From the NCBI RefSeq assembly GCF_900101265.1, contig NZ_FMZS01000010.1, positions 124,001-188,000 of the forward strand: a DNA stretch of 64,000 bases, read 5' to 3'. This DNA is from Massilia sp. PDC64. Its GTDB lineage: Bacteria; Pseudomonadota; Gammaproteobacteria; Burkholderiales; Burkholderiaceae_D. The notes beneath the pieces were generated by a model. The model did no database searches, was not told the origin of the DNA, and saw only the letters and a list, made by a program, of their open reading frames with translations. This document shows, one piece after another, positions 51,557-60,082 of the stretch (position 1 is its first letter; each line of letters begins with the position of its first letter). Position numbers and translations under genes: made by a program.

Positions 51557-53866
51557 TCAGAACCGGTAGTCGACGGTCACGCCGATGCGGCGGAACGAGT
51601 TCTCGCCGAGGCTGTACGCGAAGCCGGAACCGGCGCCCTTGCCGGGCAGCGGATAGATGATGGCGTTCGGCACGCGCTTGTCGCCCAGGTTGCGGTCGTG
51701 CAGTTCGATGCCCCACGTGTCGTCCGGCGACCGGAGGGCGAGGCGCAACGAGCCGACCGTGTGGCCGCCGAAGCTGCATTCCGGATCGAGCGAGTTGCAG
51801 TAACGGACGCGGCTCTTGTAGACGATATCGCCGCCCAGCTTCAGCTCATAATCGCCCGGCAGCGTCCAGCTGTAATCGCCGTTCAGCGTGGCCTTGTTGC
51901 GCGGCGAGTAGAGCAGGCGCTGGCCGCCGACGTTCTGGTTGTCGAAGGTGAAGCCGGCCGGGTAGGCGGTGTCGAGGATCATCGCAACGGACAGGCCCAG
52001 CTGCAGCTCGGGCAGCGGACGGGCGCGGATGTCCGCCTCGATGCCCTTGCTCGTCACGCTCGGCACGTTCAGCGGGATGCAGGACAGCGCGCCGACGCTC
52101 GTGAGCGTGCAGTTCTGCTCCTGGAAGTCCTTGATCTTCGTGTGGAACGCGGCCACGTCGACGTCCAGGCGGCGGTTCAGGAACGACATCTTCGAGCCGA
52201 TCTCCACGCTCGTCGGCAGTTCGGGCTTGACGATGTAACCCGCAAACGTGCCGGACGCGGCAGCCGCGTTGACCGGCGTGTCGTTGTCGATCTGCGGGCC
52301 CTTGTAGCCGCGGCTGACCGTCGCGTAGAGGTTCGCGTCCTTCGACAGCGTGTGCTGCAGGCCCAGCTTGCCGGACACGTTGGACTCGCTGGCGCTGCCG
52401 CTGGCCGACTTGACGGTGGCCGGCAGCGCGAAGCCGTCGAAGCTCACGACGCTGCTCTGCGTGAAGCGCGACGACACGCTGTCGCGGGTGTAGCGCAGAC
52501 CGGCGATGAGGCTCGTCGCATCGGTCAGGCGGTACGTGGCCTGGCCGAACAGCGCCTTCGTCGTCATGTTCGCATGCTGCAGGTTGTTGGTGGCGATCGA
52601 ACGGGGCACCGGTGGCGACGGCAGCGCGGCATTCGGCAGGATGAGGACGTTGGCGTCCTTGTCGTTGGTGGAGTCGGCATAGAACAGGCCCGCCACGTAG
52701 TCGAGCGTCTGCTTGCCCGGCGATGCGATGCGCAGCTCCTGCGAGAACTGGCGTGCGTTCTTGTACGGGTCGTGGTTGTAGACCTTGTCGTACGTGGTCG
52801 ACATGCCGATGTTGGCGCTTTCCGGCCCCTGCTTGCGGGTACGGTACGCCGTGATGGACGTCAGCGTGTCGCCGCTGCCCAGCGTCCAGTCTACCTGGCC
52901 GGACATGCCGCGCACCTTCGCGCGCGAGAGTTCGTCGCCGTCCGAGCAGACCTGGTTATTGGTCTTCGAGACGGTCACGCCGCACGATGCGAATTCGGCC
53001 GCCGGGTGATGGTCCCCCGCCGCGTTGGTCGCGTACGCCACCGACGGCGCGAAGAACACGGCGTTCTCGCTGCGCGTATTGGACGCGTCCGCGATCAGGT
53101 TGACGGCCACGTCGCGGTTCGGCTTCAGCAGGTAGCGGATGCGCGCGCCGCCGTTGTCCGTGACGCTGTCCTCGCCGGTCAGCACGTTGTGGTAGACGCC
53201 CTTGTTGCGCTCCGCGCTGGCGGAGATGCGCAGCGCCGAGATGTCGTTCAGCGGCACGTTGCCGGTGGCGCGCACGGCGGCGCCATGCTCGCCCTTGAAT
53301 TCCAGCTGCACGTTGCCGCCGCGGTCGCCGATGATCGGCGCCTGCGTCGCCATGTTCAACACGCCGGCCGAGGCATTCTTCCCGAACAGCGTGCCCTGGG
53401 GCCCGCGCAGCACCTCGACGCGGGCCATGTCCAGCATCAGGCCGCTCGCGGTGGCGCCCTGCGGCACGCCGTCGACGACGACGCCCACCGAACTTTCGGC
53501 CGACAGCGTGAACACGGCCGTGCCGATGCCGCGGATCGATGCGCTGCCGCCGGCGCCACCCGCCGACTGGTCGCCGAATTCGAGCGACGCGGCCGTCCTG
53601 GCCAGGTCGCCGATGTCCTTGACGCCGGCACGCTCCAGCTGCGTGGCGTTGACGACGGTGATGGCGACGGGGACTTCCTTGATGCTCTGGCTGCGCTTTT
53701 GCGCGGTGACGACGACGGTTTCGATGCCTTTCTCGACCTTCGCGGCGGCGACGGGGCTGGCGCCGCTGTCGCCGCTCTGGGCCGAAGCGGGGTTCCAGAT
53801 CGCGGCGAGGCTCATGGACAGGACGGTCAGCGAACCGATCGCCGACGGGGTGCGGGGTGCGTGCAT
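51557..53866 (-). CDS. TonB-dependent outer-membrane receptor
   Basis: 769 aa. ATG at 53866 follows AAGGAGACAAT; signal peptide MHAPRTPSAIGSLTVLSMSLAAIWNPASA. TonB box ETVVVTAQKR, plug domain VPVAITVVNATQLERAGVKDIGDLARTAASLEF...RVEVLRGPQGTLFGKNASAGVLNMAT, 22-strand barrel, terminal Phe (RRIGVTVDYRF). Belongs to the broad FecA-like/sphingomonad-type group that imports carbohydrates, vitamins and aromatic glycosides as well as siderophores. First gene of an operon with the rhamnosidase and nucleoside hydrolase, so the cargo is probably a rhamnosylated plant compound. Confidence 0.93.
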   Translation of the reverse strand: MHAPRTPSAIGSLTVLSMSLAAIWNPASAQSGDSGASPVAAAKVEKGIETVVVTAQKRSQSIKEVPVAITVVNATQLERAGVKDIGDLARTAASLEFGDQSAGGAGGSASIRGIGTAVFTLSAESSVGVVVDGVPQGATASGLMLDMARVEVLRGPQGTLFGKNASAGVLNMATQAPIIGDRGGNVQLEFKGEHGAAVRATGNVPLNDISALRISASAERNKGVYHNVLTGEDSVTDNGGARIRYLLKPNRDVAVNLIADASNTRSENAVFFAPSVAYATNAAGDHHPAAEFASCGVTVSKTNNQVCSDGDELSRAKVRGMSGQVDWTLGSGDTLTSITAYRTRKQGPESANIGMSTTYDKVYNHDPYKNARQFSQELRIASPGKQTLDYVAGLFYADSTNDKDANVLILPNAALPSPPVPRSIATNNLQHANMTTKALFGQATYRLTDATSLIAGLRYTRDSVSSRFTQSSVVSFDGFALPATVKSASGSASESNVSGKLGLQHTLSKDANLYATVSRGYKGPQIDNDTPVNAAAASGTFAGYIVKPELPTSVEIGSKMSFLNRRLDVDVAAFHTKIKDFQEQNCTLTSVGALSCIPLNVPSVTSKGIEADIRARPLPELQLGLSVAMILDTAYPAGFTFDNQNVGGQRLLYSPRNKATLNGDYSWTLPGDYELKLGGDIVYKSRVRYCNSLDPECSFGGHTVGSLRLALRSPDDTWGIELHDRNLGDKRVPNAIIYPLPGKGAGSGFAYSLGENSFRRIGVTVDYRF

Positions 53867-54020
53867 ATTGTCTCCTTGTTTTTGCCGGTCGCCGGACCGG
53901 CAGGATTGTTGGGCCGGTCGGTGCCGGCCTGTATTCATCAGGCGAATCGAGTATAGGGAGGCACCTCATCCATTCCAAAGCCGTATTCCGTGATACCTGC
54001 TATCTGCGTTCGCGGGTGAT

Positions 54021-54036
54021 GATCAGGTGACTGATC
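54021..54036. promoter_or_regulatory. Palindrome GATCAG-GTGA-CTGATC in the divergent control region
   Basis: Perfect 6-4-6 inverted repeat in the 268-base region between the TonB-receptor operon (-) and the MFS operon (+), 155 bases from one start and 99 bases from the other. Further GATC/GAT repeats follow to 54052. It contains ATC...GAT halves like NodD/LysR boxes. A candidate shared operator; the LysR at 63797 is the obvious candidate regulator. Nothing else gene-like is in the gap. Confidence 0.42.
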
Positions 54037-54134
54037 GATCGGATTCGCTGATACGTCCTATCGAAACTCTGGCCTTCGGGTTGGCGGGGTGCGCTGCTAT
54101 CGTTTTCACACAAAAAAACGCGAGGAGACATCCC

Positions 54135-55280
54135 ATGCACACTTCCCCCGAGGCGGGCCGCGGCCGCGCCACGCTCATGCTTTGCCATTTCGCCGGCATG
54201 GTCGACCTGGTCGCGCTGCCCGTGTGGGTCGGCACGCTCGCCCAGCACTACCGCTTTGACCTGGAGCACGCCGGCATGATCGTCACCGCATTCCTGCTTG
54301 GTGCCGTCGGCGCGAGCCTCGTCGCGGCACCGCTGTATCACCGGCTGCCACGCGCGGCCTGTGCGTCTGGCGGCTATTCGGTCGCGGCGCTGGCGTTCCT
54401 GGCCGCGGCCGGCGTCTCCGGTTTCGGCGCGCTCGTGCTGCTGCACCTCGTGGCCGGCATCGCGACGGGCACCGCGCTGTCGGTCACGCACGGCACCATC
54501 GGCCGCAGCGCCAATCCGCACCGGCTGTTCGCCATGGCAGGGACGGCGCTGGGCATCGGCGCGGTGATCTTCTATGCCGCCGTGCCGCCGGCCGTGGCGG
54601 CGCATGGCGGGCCGACGCTGTTCCTCGTGTTCACGGGCCTGATGGGCGCGGCGGCGCTGGCGTGTGCAGCCGGTTTTCCGCACGTCGCAACCGGTCATCG
54701 CGCGCAGGCGGCGGCGCCGTTGCCGCACGCGGCGTGGTGCGCGATCCTGGGTGTGGCGTGCATGGCGCTGAACCAGGCGCTCACGTTCAGCATGCTGGAC
54801 CGCATCGGCGTGCTGCGCGGCTTCGGCCAGGACAAGGTGAACGGCCTGCTCGTCGTGTGCGGCCTCGTCAACCTGCTGCCCGCCGCCATCGCGGGCCTGC
54901 TGCAACGGCGCCTGAATCCCGTGCGGGTGGCCATCTTCGCCGCGCCCCTGCAGGCCGCACTGGCGCTCGTCGTCACGCTGTCCGCCGGCTTCCTGCCGTA
55001 TGCACTGGCGGGTGCCGTCTATCCGGCCGTCCTGATCTTCACCCACACCTTTCTGTTCGGCCTGATCGCCCGGCTGGACCCGAGCGGCCGCGCGCTGGCA
55101 TCGACGCCCGCGATGATGATGACCGGATCCGCGATCGGTCCCGCGCTCGCCGGCTCGGTCGCGATGCGCGCCGGCTTCGGCGGGCAGGCGCTGCTGGCCG
55201 TGCTGGTCGGCGCAGCCGCCACGCTGTGCTTCGCCCTCGTGGCGCGCCGCGCCCACCCATCACTGAAGGAGGCAACATGA
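54135..55280 (+). CDS. MFS transporter, unassigned subfamily
   Basis: 381 aa, about 11-12 helices, short N-terminus. ATG at 54135 with CGAGGAGACA upstream; the open frame upstream is leader. Hydrophobic segments LMLCHFAGMVDLVALPVWVGTLA, AGMIVTAFLLGAVGASLVAAPL, ALAFLAAAGVSGFGALVLLHLVAGIATGTALSV and so on, with MFS symmetry but no AAHS or ACS signature. First gene of a long plus-strand operon with ring-cleavage enzymes, so it probably carries a flavonoid-type aglycone or a breakdown product in or out across the inner membrane. Overlaps the next gene by 4 bases (ATGA). Confidence 0.85.
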   Translation: MHTSPEAGRGRATLMLCHFAGMVDLVALPVWVGTLAQHYRFDLEHAGMIVTAFLLGAVGASLVAAPLYHRLPRAACASGGYSVAALAFLAAAGVSGFGALVLLHLVAGIATGTALSVTHGTIGRSANPHRLFAMAGTALGIGAVIFYAAVPPAVAAHGGPTLFLVFTGLMGAAALACAAGFPHVATGHRAQAAAPLPHAAWCAILGVACMALNQALTFSMLDRIGVLRGFGQDKVNGLLVVCGLVNLLPAAIAGLLQRRLNPVRVAIFAAPLQAALALVVTLSAGFLPYALAGAVYPAVLIFTHTFLFGLIARLDPSGRALASTPAMMMTGSAIGPALAGSVAMRAGFGGQALLAVLVGAAATLCFALVARRAHPSLKEAT

Positions 55281-55711
55281 ACCCATCCAATCAACTGACC
55301 TTGATGCAGGCGGGCACGATCATCGAAGCGGCTCTCGCTGCCGCGCGCGCGGACGGCCTGCCACCCGTGGCCGTCGCCGTGCTGGACGCGGCGGGCCACA
55401 CGGTCGCCCTGCAGCGCGAAGACGGCGCAACGCCGCTGCGTATCGACATCGCCACCGGCAAGGCGTATGCCGCTGCCGGCATGGGCGTCGCGAGCCGCGT
55501 GCTGCACCAGCGCGCCCAGGACAATCCCGTATTCTTCAACGCACTGGCGTCGTCGAGCCAGGGCCGCTTCATCCCGCAGGCGGGCGCCGTCGCGATCCGC
55601 GCCGCCGACGGCACGTTGCTGGGCGCCGTCGGCGCGAGCGGCGGTACGGGCGCGCAGGACGAGGCAATCTGCGCCGCGGGCGTTAACGCGGCGGGACTGG
55701 TGGCGGCATGA
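55277..55711 (+). CDS. GlcG/HbpS family protein
   Basis: 144 aa. Typical GlcG/HbpS chain: LTLMQAGTIIEAALAAARADGLPPVAVAVLDAAGHTVALQREDGATPLRIDIATGKAYAAAGMG, then RFIPQAGAVAIRAADGTLLGAVGASGGTGAQDEAICAAGVNAAGL. Family members bind haem or small cofactors or have no known activity, and are common in aromatic and glycolate operons. ATGA overlaps at both ends (with the MFS gene and the amidohydrolase gene) show tight translational coupling. Confidence 0.88.
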   Translation: MNPSNQLTLMQAGTIIEAALAAARADGLPPVAVAVLDAAGHTVALQREDGATPLRIDIATGKAYAAAGMGVASRVLHQRAQDNPVFFNALASSSQGRFIPQAGAVAIRAADGTLLGAVGASGGTGAQDEAICAAGVNAAGLVAA

Positions 55712-56736
55712 TGCACGGTCACGCCCCCGGCTGCGCCTGCGGCATCGACGTGCATGCCCACGTGATCCCGCACGACCTGCCGGACTATGTCGGCAACCGC
55801 CTGCCGCCCGACTGGCCATCCATGGCGCCCGCGCATGCCTGCCACCGCCACGTCGTCATCCAGGGCAGCGTGTACCGGACCGTGTCCGAACGCGCCTGGA
55901 GCGCCAGCCGGCGCATCGAGGACATGGAGACCATGGGACTCGCCGTCCAGGCGATCTCGCCGATGCCCGAGCTCCTGTCGTACTGGATGGCGCCGCACGC
56001 GGCGGCCCAGCTGCTGCGCTACATGAACGAACAGATCGCGAACATGGCCGCGCTTTCGGGCGGACGCCTGGTCGGCATGGGTGCCGTGCCGTTGCAGGAC
56101 CTCGACCTCGCACTGGCGGAGCTGGACCACGTCGCGGACAAGCTGGGTTTCAGGGCCATCGAAGTGGGCAGCAATGTCAACGGCAAGCCGGTCGGCGCGC
56201 CCGAATTCGCGCCGTTCTTTGCCGCCTGCGCGGACAAGGGCATCGCCGTGTTCGTCCACGCGCTCAAGCCCGCCGGCGTCGAGCGCCTCGTCGGTCCGCA
56301 AAAGCTGCTGCCGGCGCTGGCGTATCCGACCGACGTCGGCCTCGCCGCCGCGTCCGTGCTCACGTCGAACCTGATCGGCCGCCATCCCGCGCTGAAGATG
56401 GCGTTCAGCCACGGCGGCGGGACGCTAGCGGCGCTGTTGCCCAGGCTCGAACAGGCGCGCCAGGTGTTTCCGGACCTGCGCGACGCGATGCCCGAGAGTC
56501 CGTCCGCCCAGGCGCGCCGGCTGTTCTACGACACGCTCGTGTTCGACGCGCCCACGCTGCGCCACCTCGTCGACCGCTTCGGCGCGTCGCAGCTGATGAT
56601 CGGCACCGATTATCCGTTCGCTTTCCACGACGCGCGCCCCGTCGACAGTATCGCCGCCGCGATTGCGGACGCGGACGCGGACGTGCGCGCGCAACTCGCC
56701 ACCCACAACGCGGCCCGGTTCCTCGGGCTCGAATAA
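55708..56736 (+). CDS. Amidohydrolase-family decarboxylase/hydrolase (ACMSD-like)
   Basis: 342 aa TIM-barrel metal enzyme. Metal ligands H16 and H18 (GIDVHAHVIP), His in IAVFVHALKPAG, His in MAFSHGGGTLAALL, and D301 (IGTDYPFAFHD): the pattern of the ACMSD/gamma-resorcylate decarboxylase branch (amidohydro_2). Members decarboxylate or hydrolyse ring-cleavage products and hydroxybenzoates. Within an operon with extradiol dioxygenase and FAH hydrolase it probably acts on a ring-fission product. Starts inside the previous gene's stop (ATGA). Confidence 0.88.
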   Translation: MMHGHAPGCACGIDVHAHVIPHDLPDYVGNRLPPDWPSMAPAHACHRHVVIQGSVYRTVSERAWSASRRIEDMETMGLAVQAISPMPELLSYWMAPHAAAQLLRYMNEQIANMAALSGGRLVGMGAVPLQDLDLALAELDHVADKLGFRAIEVGSNVNGKPVGAPEFAPFFAACADKGIAVFVHALKPAGVERLVGPQKLLPALAYPTDVGLAAASVLTSNLIGRHPALKMAFSHGGGTLAALLPRLEQARQVFPDLRDAMPESPSAQARRLFYDTLVFDAPTLRHLVDRFGASQLMIGTDYPFAFHDARPVDSIAAAIADADADVRAQLATHNAARFLGLE

Positions 56737-56745
56737 GGAGTCAAT

Positions 56746-57639
56746 ATGCCTGCATCCCCCGCTGGCCAACTGCGCAGCATCGCCATCGGCGTCACCGACC
56801 TCGACGCCGCCGAGCGTTTTTATAATGACACCTGGCGCCTGGAGACCGTCGCGAAGACGAGCGACGCCGCCTACCTGCGCGGCGCCGGCAGCTTCCACCA
56901 CATCCTCGCGCTGCACCGCGGCAGCCGTCCCGACGTGCGCAACGTGACGTTCAGCGTGGCCACGCGCGCCGACCTCGACGCAATCGCGGCGCGCACGCCT
57001 GCCGCCGGTGGCCGCGTGCTGTCCGGTCCCGCGCCCGTCGACGAGCCGGGCGGCGGCACGGCCATCACCATCGCCGATCCGCAGGGCCGCATCCTGCGCT
57101 TCGTGCACGGCGACGACCGTCATCCGGAACGACCGCAGCGCGACGCGCCGGGCCGCATCACGCACGTCGTCTTCAACAGCGCGGACGTGGCCGTCGCCCA
57201 GCGCTTCTTCGAGGAGGCGCTCGGCTTCCGCCTGTCCGACCGCACGAAGATCATGGCCTTCATGCGCTGCAACAGCGACCACCACAGCATCGCGCTGGCC
57301 GACAGCGATGCGAACACGCTGAACCACATCGCCTTCGTGATGCCCGACCTGGACGCCGTCATGCGCGGCGCGGGACGCATGCGCGACGCCGGCTGGCCGA
57401 TCGAGTGGGGCGTCGGCCGCCACGGGCCGGGCAACAACGTCTTTTCGTACTTCGTCGGCCCGGACGATTTCGTCATCGAGTACACGGCCGACGTGCTGCA
57501 GGTCGACGATTCGTACAAGGCCGGCGGTCCGTCGGACTGGCAGTGGCCGCCCGGCCGCTTCGACCAGTGGGGCGTGTCGCAGCCGCCGTCCGACCGCATC
57601 AAGCAGGCACAGAAAACCATCCGTTTCACCGAACTGTAA
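56746..57639 (+). CDS. VOC-family extradiol ring-cleavage dioxygenase
   Basis: 297 aa, two VOC modules like BphC/catechol 2,3-dioxygenases. Fe(II) ligands visible: H140 (RITHVVFNSAD), H194 (TLNHIAFVMPD) and E245 (DDFVIEYTADV). Active-site support: NVFSYFVGPDD. Such enzymes open a catechol-type ring meta to the diol. Ten bases downstream of the amidohydrolase and 8 bases before the FAH hydrolase, with a flavin hydroxylase in the same operon: this fits hydroxylation then meta-cleavage of a polyphenol ring, as in the Herbaspirillum fde naringenin pathway. Confidence 0.92.
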   Translation: MPASPAGQLRSIAIGVTDLDAAERFYNDTWRLETVAKTSDAAYLRGAGSFHHILALHRGSRPDVRNVTFSVATRADLDAIAARTPAAGGRVLSGPAPVDEPGGGTAITIADPQGRILRFVHGDDRHPERPQRDAPGRITHVVFNSADVAVAQRFFEEALGFRLSDRTKIMAFMRCNSDHHSIALADSDANTLNHIAFVMPDLDAVMRGAGRMRDAGWPIEWGVGRHGPGNNVFSYFVGPDDFVIEYTADVLQVDDSYKAGGPSDWQWPPGRFDQWGVSQPPSDRIKQAQKTIRFTEL

Positions 57640-57647
57640 GGAAGAGC

Positions 57648-58514
57648 ATGAAATTCGTCACCTATCGTAGCGGTACCGAATCCCGCCTGGCCGTCGTCGA
57701 CGGCGACGCCATCGTCGACATCAACCGCGCCGTGCCCGAGGTCCCGGCCGACGTGCGCGCGGCGCTGGCGGCCGGCATCGACCTCGTGGCCGCAGCGCGC
57801 CGTGCGCTCGACGCTGCCGGCGTGGAACGCCTGCCGCTGGCCGGCGTCGCGCTGGCCCCGGTCGTTCCGGAACCCGGCAAGACCGTCTGCCTGGGCCTGA
57901 ACTACTACGACCATGCGGCCGAAAGCGGCCGCGAGAAGCCCGTCTATCCCTGGTTCTTCCTGCGCGGAACGACGTCGTTGCTGGCGCACGGCGAAGCGTC
58001 GCCGCGGCCGCGCGTATCGGAAAAATTCGACTACGAGGCGGAACTCGCCGTCGTCATCGGCAAGCGCGCCCGCCACGTCGGCCGCGAAGAGGCGCTCGAC
58101 TACGTGTTCGGCTATGCGTGCTTCAACGACATCTCCGTGCGCGACTACCAGAAACGCACGCCGCAATGGACGATCGGGAAGAACTTCGACCGCACGGGCG
58201 CGCTGGGTCCCGTGCTCGTCTCCGCCGACGACCTCCCGGCCGGCGGCGTGGGCCTGCGCATCCAGTCGCGCCTGAACGGCCAGGTCATGCAGGATGCGAA
58301 CACGAAGGACATGATCTGGGACGTGGCCGAGACCATCGCGCTGCTGACGGAATGCCTGACCCTGGAGCCGGGCGACGTGATCGCGATGGGCACGCCGGCC
58401 GGCGTCGGCCAGTCGCGTACGCCGCCGGTGTGGATGAAGGCGGGCGATACGATCGAGGTCGAGATCGAGGGCGTGGGCCTGCTGCGCAACACGATCGAGG
58501 ACGAGCAGCCATGA
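57648..58514 (+). CDS. Fumarylacetoacetate hydrolase family protein
   Basis: 288 aa. ATG 57648 (MKFVTYRSGTESRLAVVDGDAIVDINR) with AAGGAAGAGC upstream. Catalytic domain from about residue 80: GKTVCLGLNYYDHAAESGREKPVYPWFFLRG, KFDYEAELAVVIGKRARHV (Glu ligands), FNDISVRDYQKRTPQWTIGKNFDRTGALGPVLVSADDL, GDVIAMGTPAGVGQSRTPPVWMKAGDTIEVEIEGVG. Family roles: hydrolysis of C-C bonds in acylpyruvates, or isomerisation/decarboxylation of meta-cleavage products. Its stop overlaps the monooxygenase start (ATGA). Confidence 0.92.
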   Translation: MKFVTYRSGTESRLAVVDGDAIVDINRAVPEVPADVRAALAAGIDLVAAARRALDAAGVERLPLAGVALAPVVPEPGKTVCLGLNYYDHAAESGREKPVYPWFFLRGTTSLLAHGEASPRPRVSEKFDYEAELAVVIGKRARHVGREEALDYVFGYACFNDISVRDYQKRTPQWTIGKNFDRTGALGPVLVSADDLPAGGVGLRIQSRLNGQVMQDANTKDMIWDVAETIALLTECLTLEPGDVIAMGTPAGVGQSRTPPVWMKAGDTIEVEIEGVGLLRNTIEDEQP

Positions 58515-60061
58515 ACGGCGAATACGACGTCGTCGTGGTCGGCTTCGGCCCGTCGGGCGCCGTCGCGGCCGCGCTGCTGGGCCAGGCCGGCATCCGCACG
58601 CTGGTCGTGGACCGCAGCCACGAGGTCTACCCGAAGCCGCGCGCCATCGCGCTCGACCACGAGATCATGCGCGTGTTCCAGAACCTCGGCCTGGCGGGCG
58701 CCGTCGCGCCGCACTGCGAACCGTTCACGCCGTCCGAGTACTACGGCGCCGACGGCCGCCTGATCAAGCGGCTCGCGACCGTGGAGCCGCCGTACCCGCT
58801 CGGTCATACGCCGTCGATGGTGTTCACGCAGCCGCCCGTGGAAGCGGCATTGCGCCGCCACGTGCAGGCGCTGCCCGCCGTCGACGTGGTGCTGGGCCGG
58901 CGCTTCACGGGCGTCGGGCAGGATGCCGCCGGCGCCACGGTGCATTTCGACGAGGGCTCGGTGCGCGCCCGCTACGTCATCGGCTGCGACGGCGCGTCGA
59001 GTACCGTGCGCGACGCCGTCGGCATCGCGCTGGAAGACCTGGAATTCGACGAACCGTGGCTTGTCGTCGACGTGCAGGTCAACGAGCATGGGCTTGCGAA
59101 GCTGCCGCGGACCAGCGTGCAGTACTGCGAACCGGCCCGCCCGTGCACCTACGTGATCGGTCCGGGCAACCACCGGCGCTGGGAGATCTCGCTGCTGCCG
59201 GGCGAGGACCCCGCGTGGATGGCGACCGAGGAGGGCGCGTGGAGCGTGCTGCGGCGCTGGATCGGCCCGGACGACGCGACCCTGTGGCGCCAGGCCAGCT
59301 ACCGCTTCCATGCGCTCGTGGCGCGCGAATGGCGCGTGGGCCGCGTATTCATCGCCGGCGATGCGGCGCACCAGCAGCCGCCGTTCCTGGGCCAGGGCAT
59401 GTGCCAGGGCGTGCGCGATGTCGTGAACCTGACATGGAAGCTGCGCGCGGTGCTGGGCGGCGATGCCCCGGACAGCCTGCTCGACACCTACGCGGAAGAA
59501 CGCCGCGAACACGTGCGCCGGCTCACCACGCGCATCAAGGAGATCGGCGCCGTCATCTGCGAGCGCGATCCCGTCAAGGCCCGGGCGCGCGACACTGCGC
59601 TGATCGACGCGGCCGGCGGCACCATCCGTACGGTGCCGCGCCAAGACATCATTCCGCCTCTGACGGAGGGCTTGCTGGCGCCGGGCGGCCGCGCCGGCAC
59701 GGGCACGCTGTTCCCGCAGCCGCGCGTGAACGGCCCGGCGGGACCGGCACTGCTGGACGAGCTGGCCGGCACCGGCTGGCGCATCGTGACCGACTTGCGC
59801 ACGGCGCAGCTGCCGCCCGGCCTGCTGGTGCTCGCAGAGCGGCTGGGCATGCTGATCAGCATTCCGTCGGACGCGTCCCGCTTTTCGAGCGGACCGCACC
59901 GCATGCAGGCGGACGAGCTGGATGGCGTGCTCGCGCGCTGGTTCGACCGCCACGGCTGCCGAGCGGCGGTCGTGCGGCCCGACCACTACGTCTACGGCGT
60001 GGCCGACAGCGGCCCCGCGCTGCACGACCTCGTGGCCGGGCTCACGAACACCCTGCAATAA
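58511..60061 (+). CDS. FAD-dependent aromatic monooxygenase (MhpA/FdeE-like)
   Basis: 516 aa class A flavin hydroxylase. N-terminal Rossmann VVVGFGPSGAVAAALLGQAGIRTLVVDR, substrate/FAD DG motif VIGCDGASSTVRDAVGI, second FAD motif GRVFIAGDAAHQQPPFLGQGMCQGVRDVVNLTWKL (from about residue 277), and a C-terminal thioredoxin-like domain. Same family as MhpA and, from memory, naringenin 8-hydroxylase FdeE. Uses NAD(P)H and O2 to add a hydroxyl group next to an existing one, making the diol for the dioxygenase gene two genes upstream. The open frame extends upstream, but ATG 58511 in the ATGA overlap is the natural start. Confidence 0.92.
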   Translation: MNGEYDVVVVGFGPSGAVAAALLGQAGIRTLVVDRSHEVYPKPRAIALDHEIMRVFQNLGLAGAVAPHCEPFTPSEYYGADGRLIKRLATVEPPYPLGHTPSMVFTQPPVEAALRRHVQALPAVDVVLGRRFTGVGQDAAGATVHFDEGSVRARYVIGCDGASSTVRDAVGIALEDLEFDEPWLVVDVQVNEHGLAKLPRTSVQYCEPARPCTYVIGPGNHRRWEISLLPGEDPAWMATEEGAWSVLRRWIGPDDATLWRQASYRFHALVAREWRVGRVFIAGDAAHQQPPFLGQGMCQGVRDVVNLTWKLRAVLGGDAPDSLLDTYAEERREHVRRLTTRIKEIGAVICERDPVKARARDTALIDAAGGTIRTVPRQDIIPPLTEGLLAPGGRAGTGTLFPQPRVNGPAGPALLDELAGTGWRIVTDLRTAQLPPGLLVLAERLGMLISIPSDASRFSSGPHRMQADELDGVLARWFDRHGCRAAVVRPDHYVYGVADSGPALHDLVAGLTNTLQ

Positions 60062-60082
60062 CAACATCACAAAGGAGACAAC

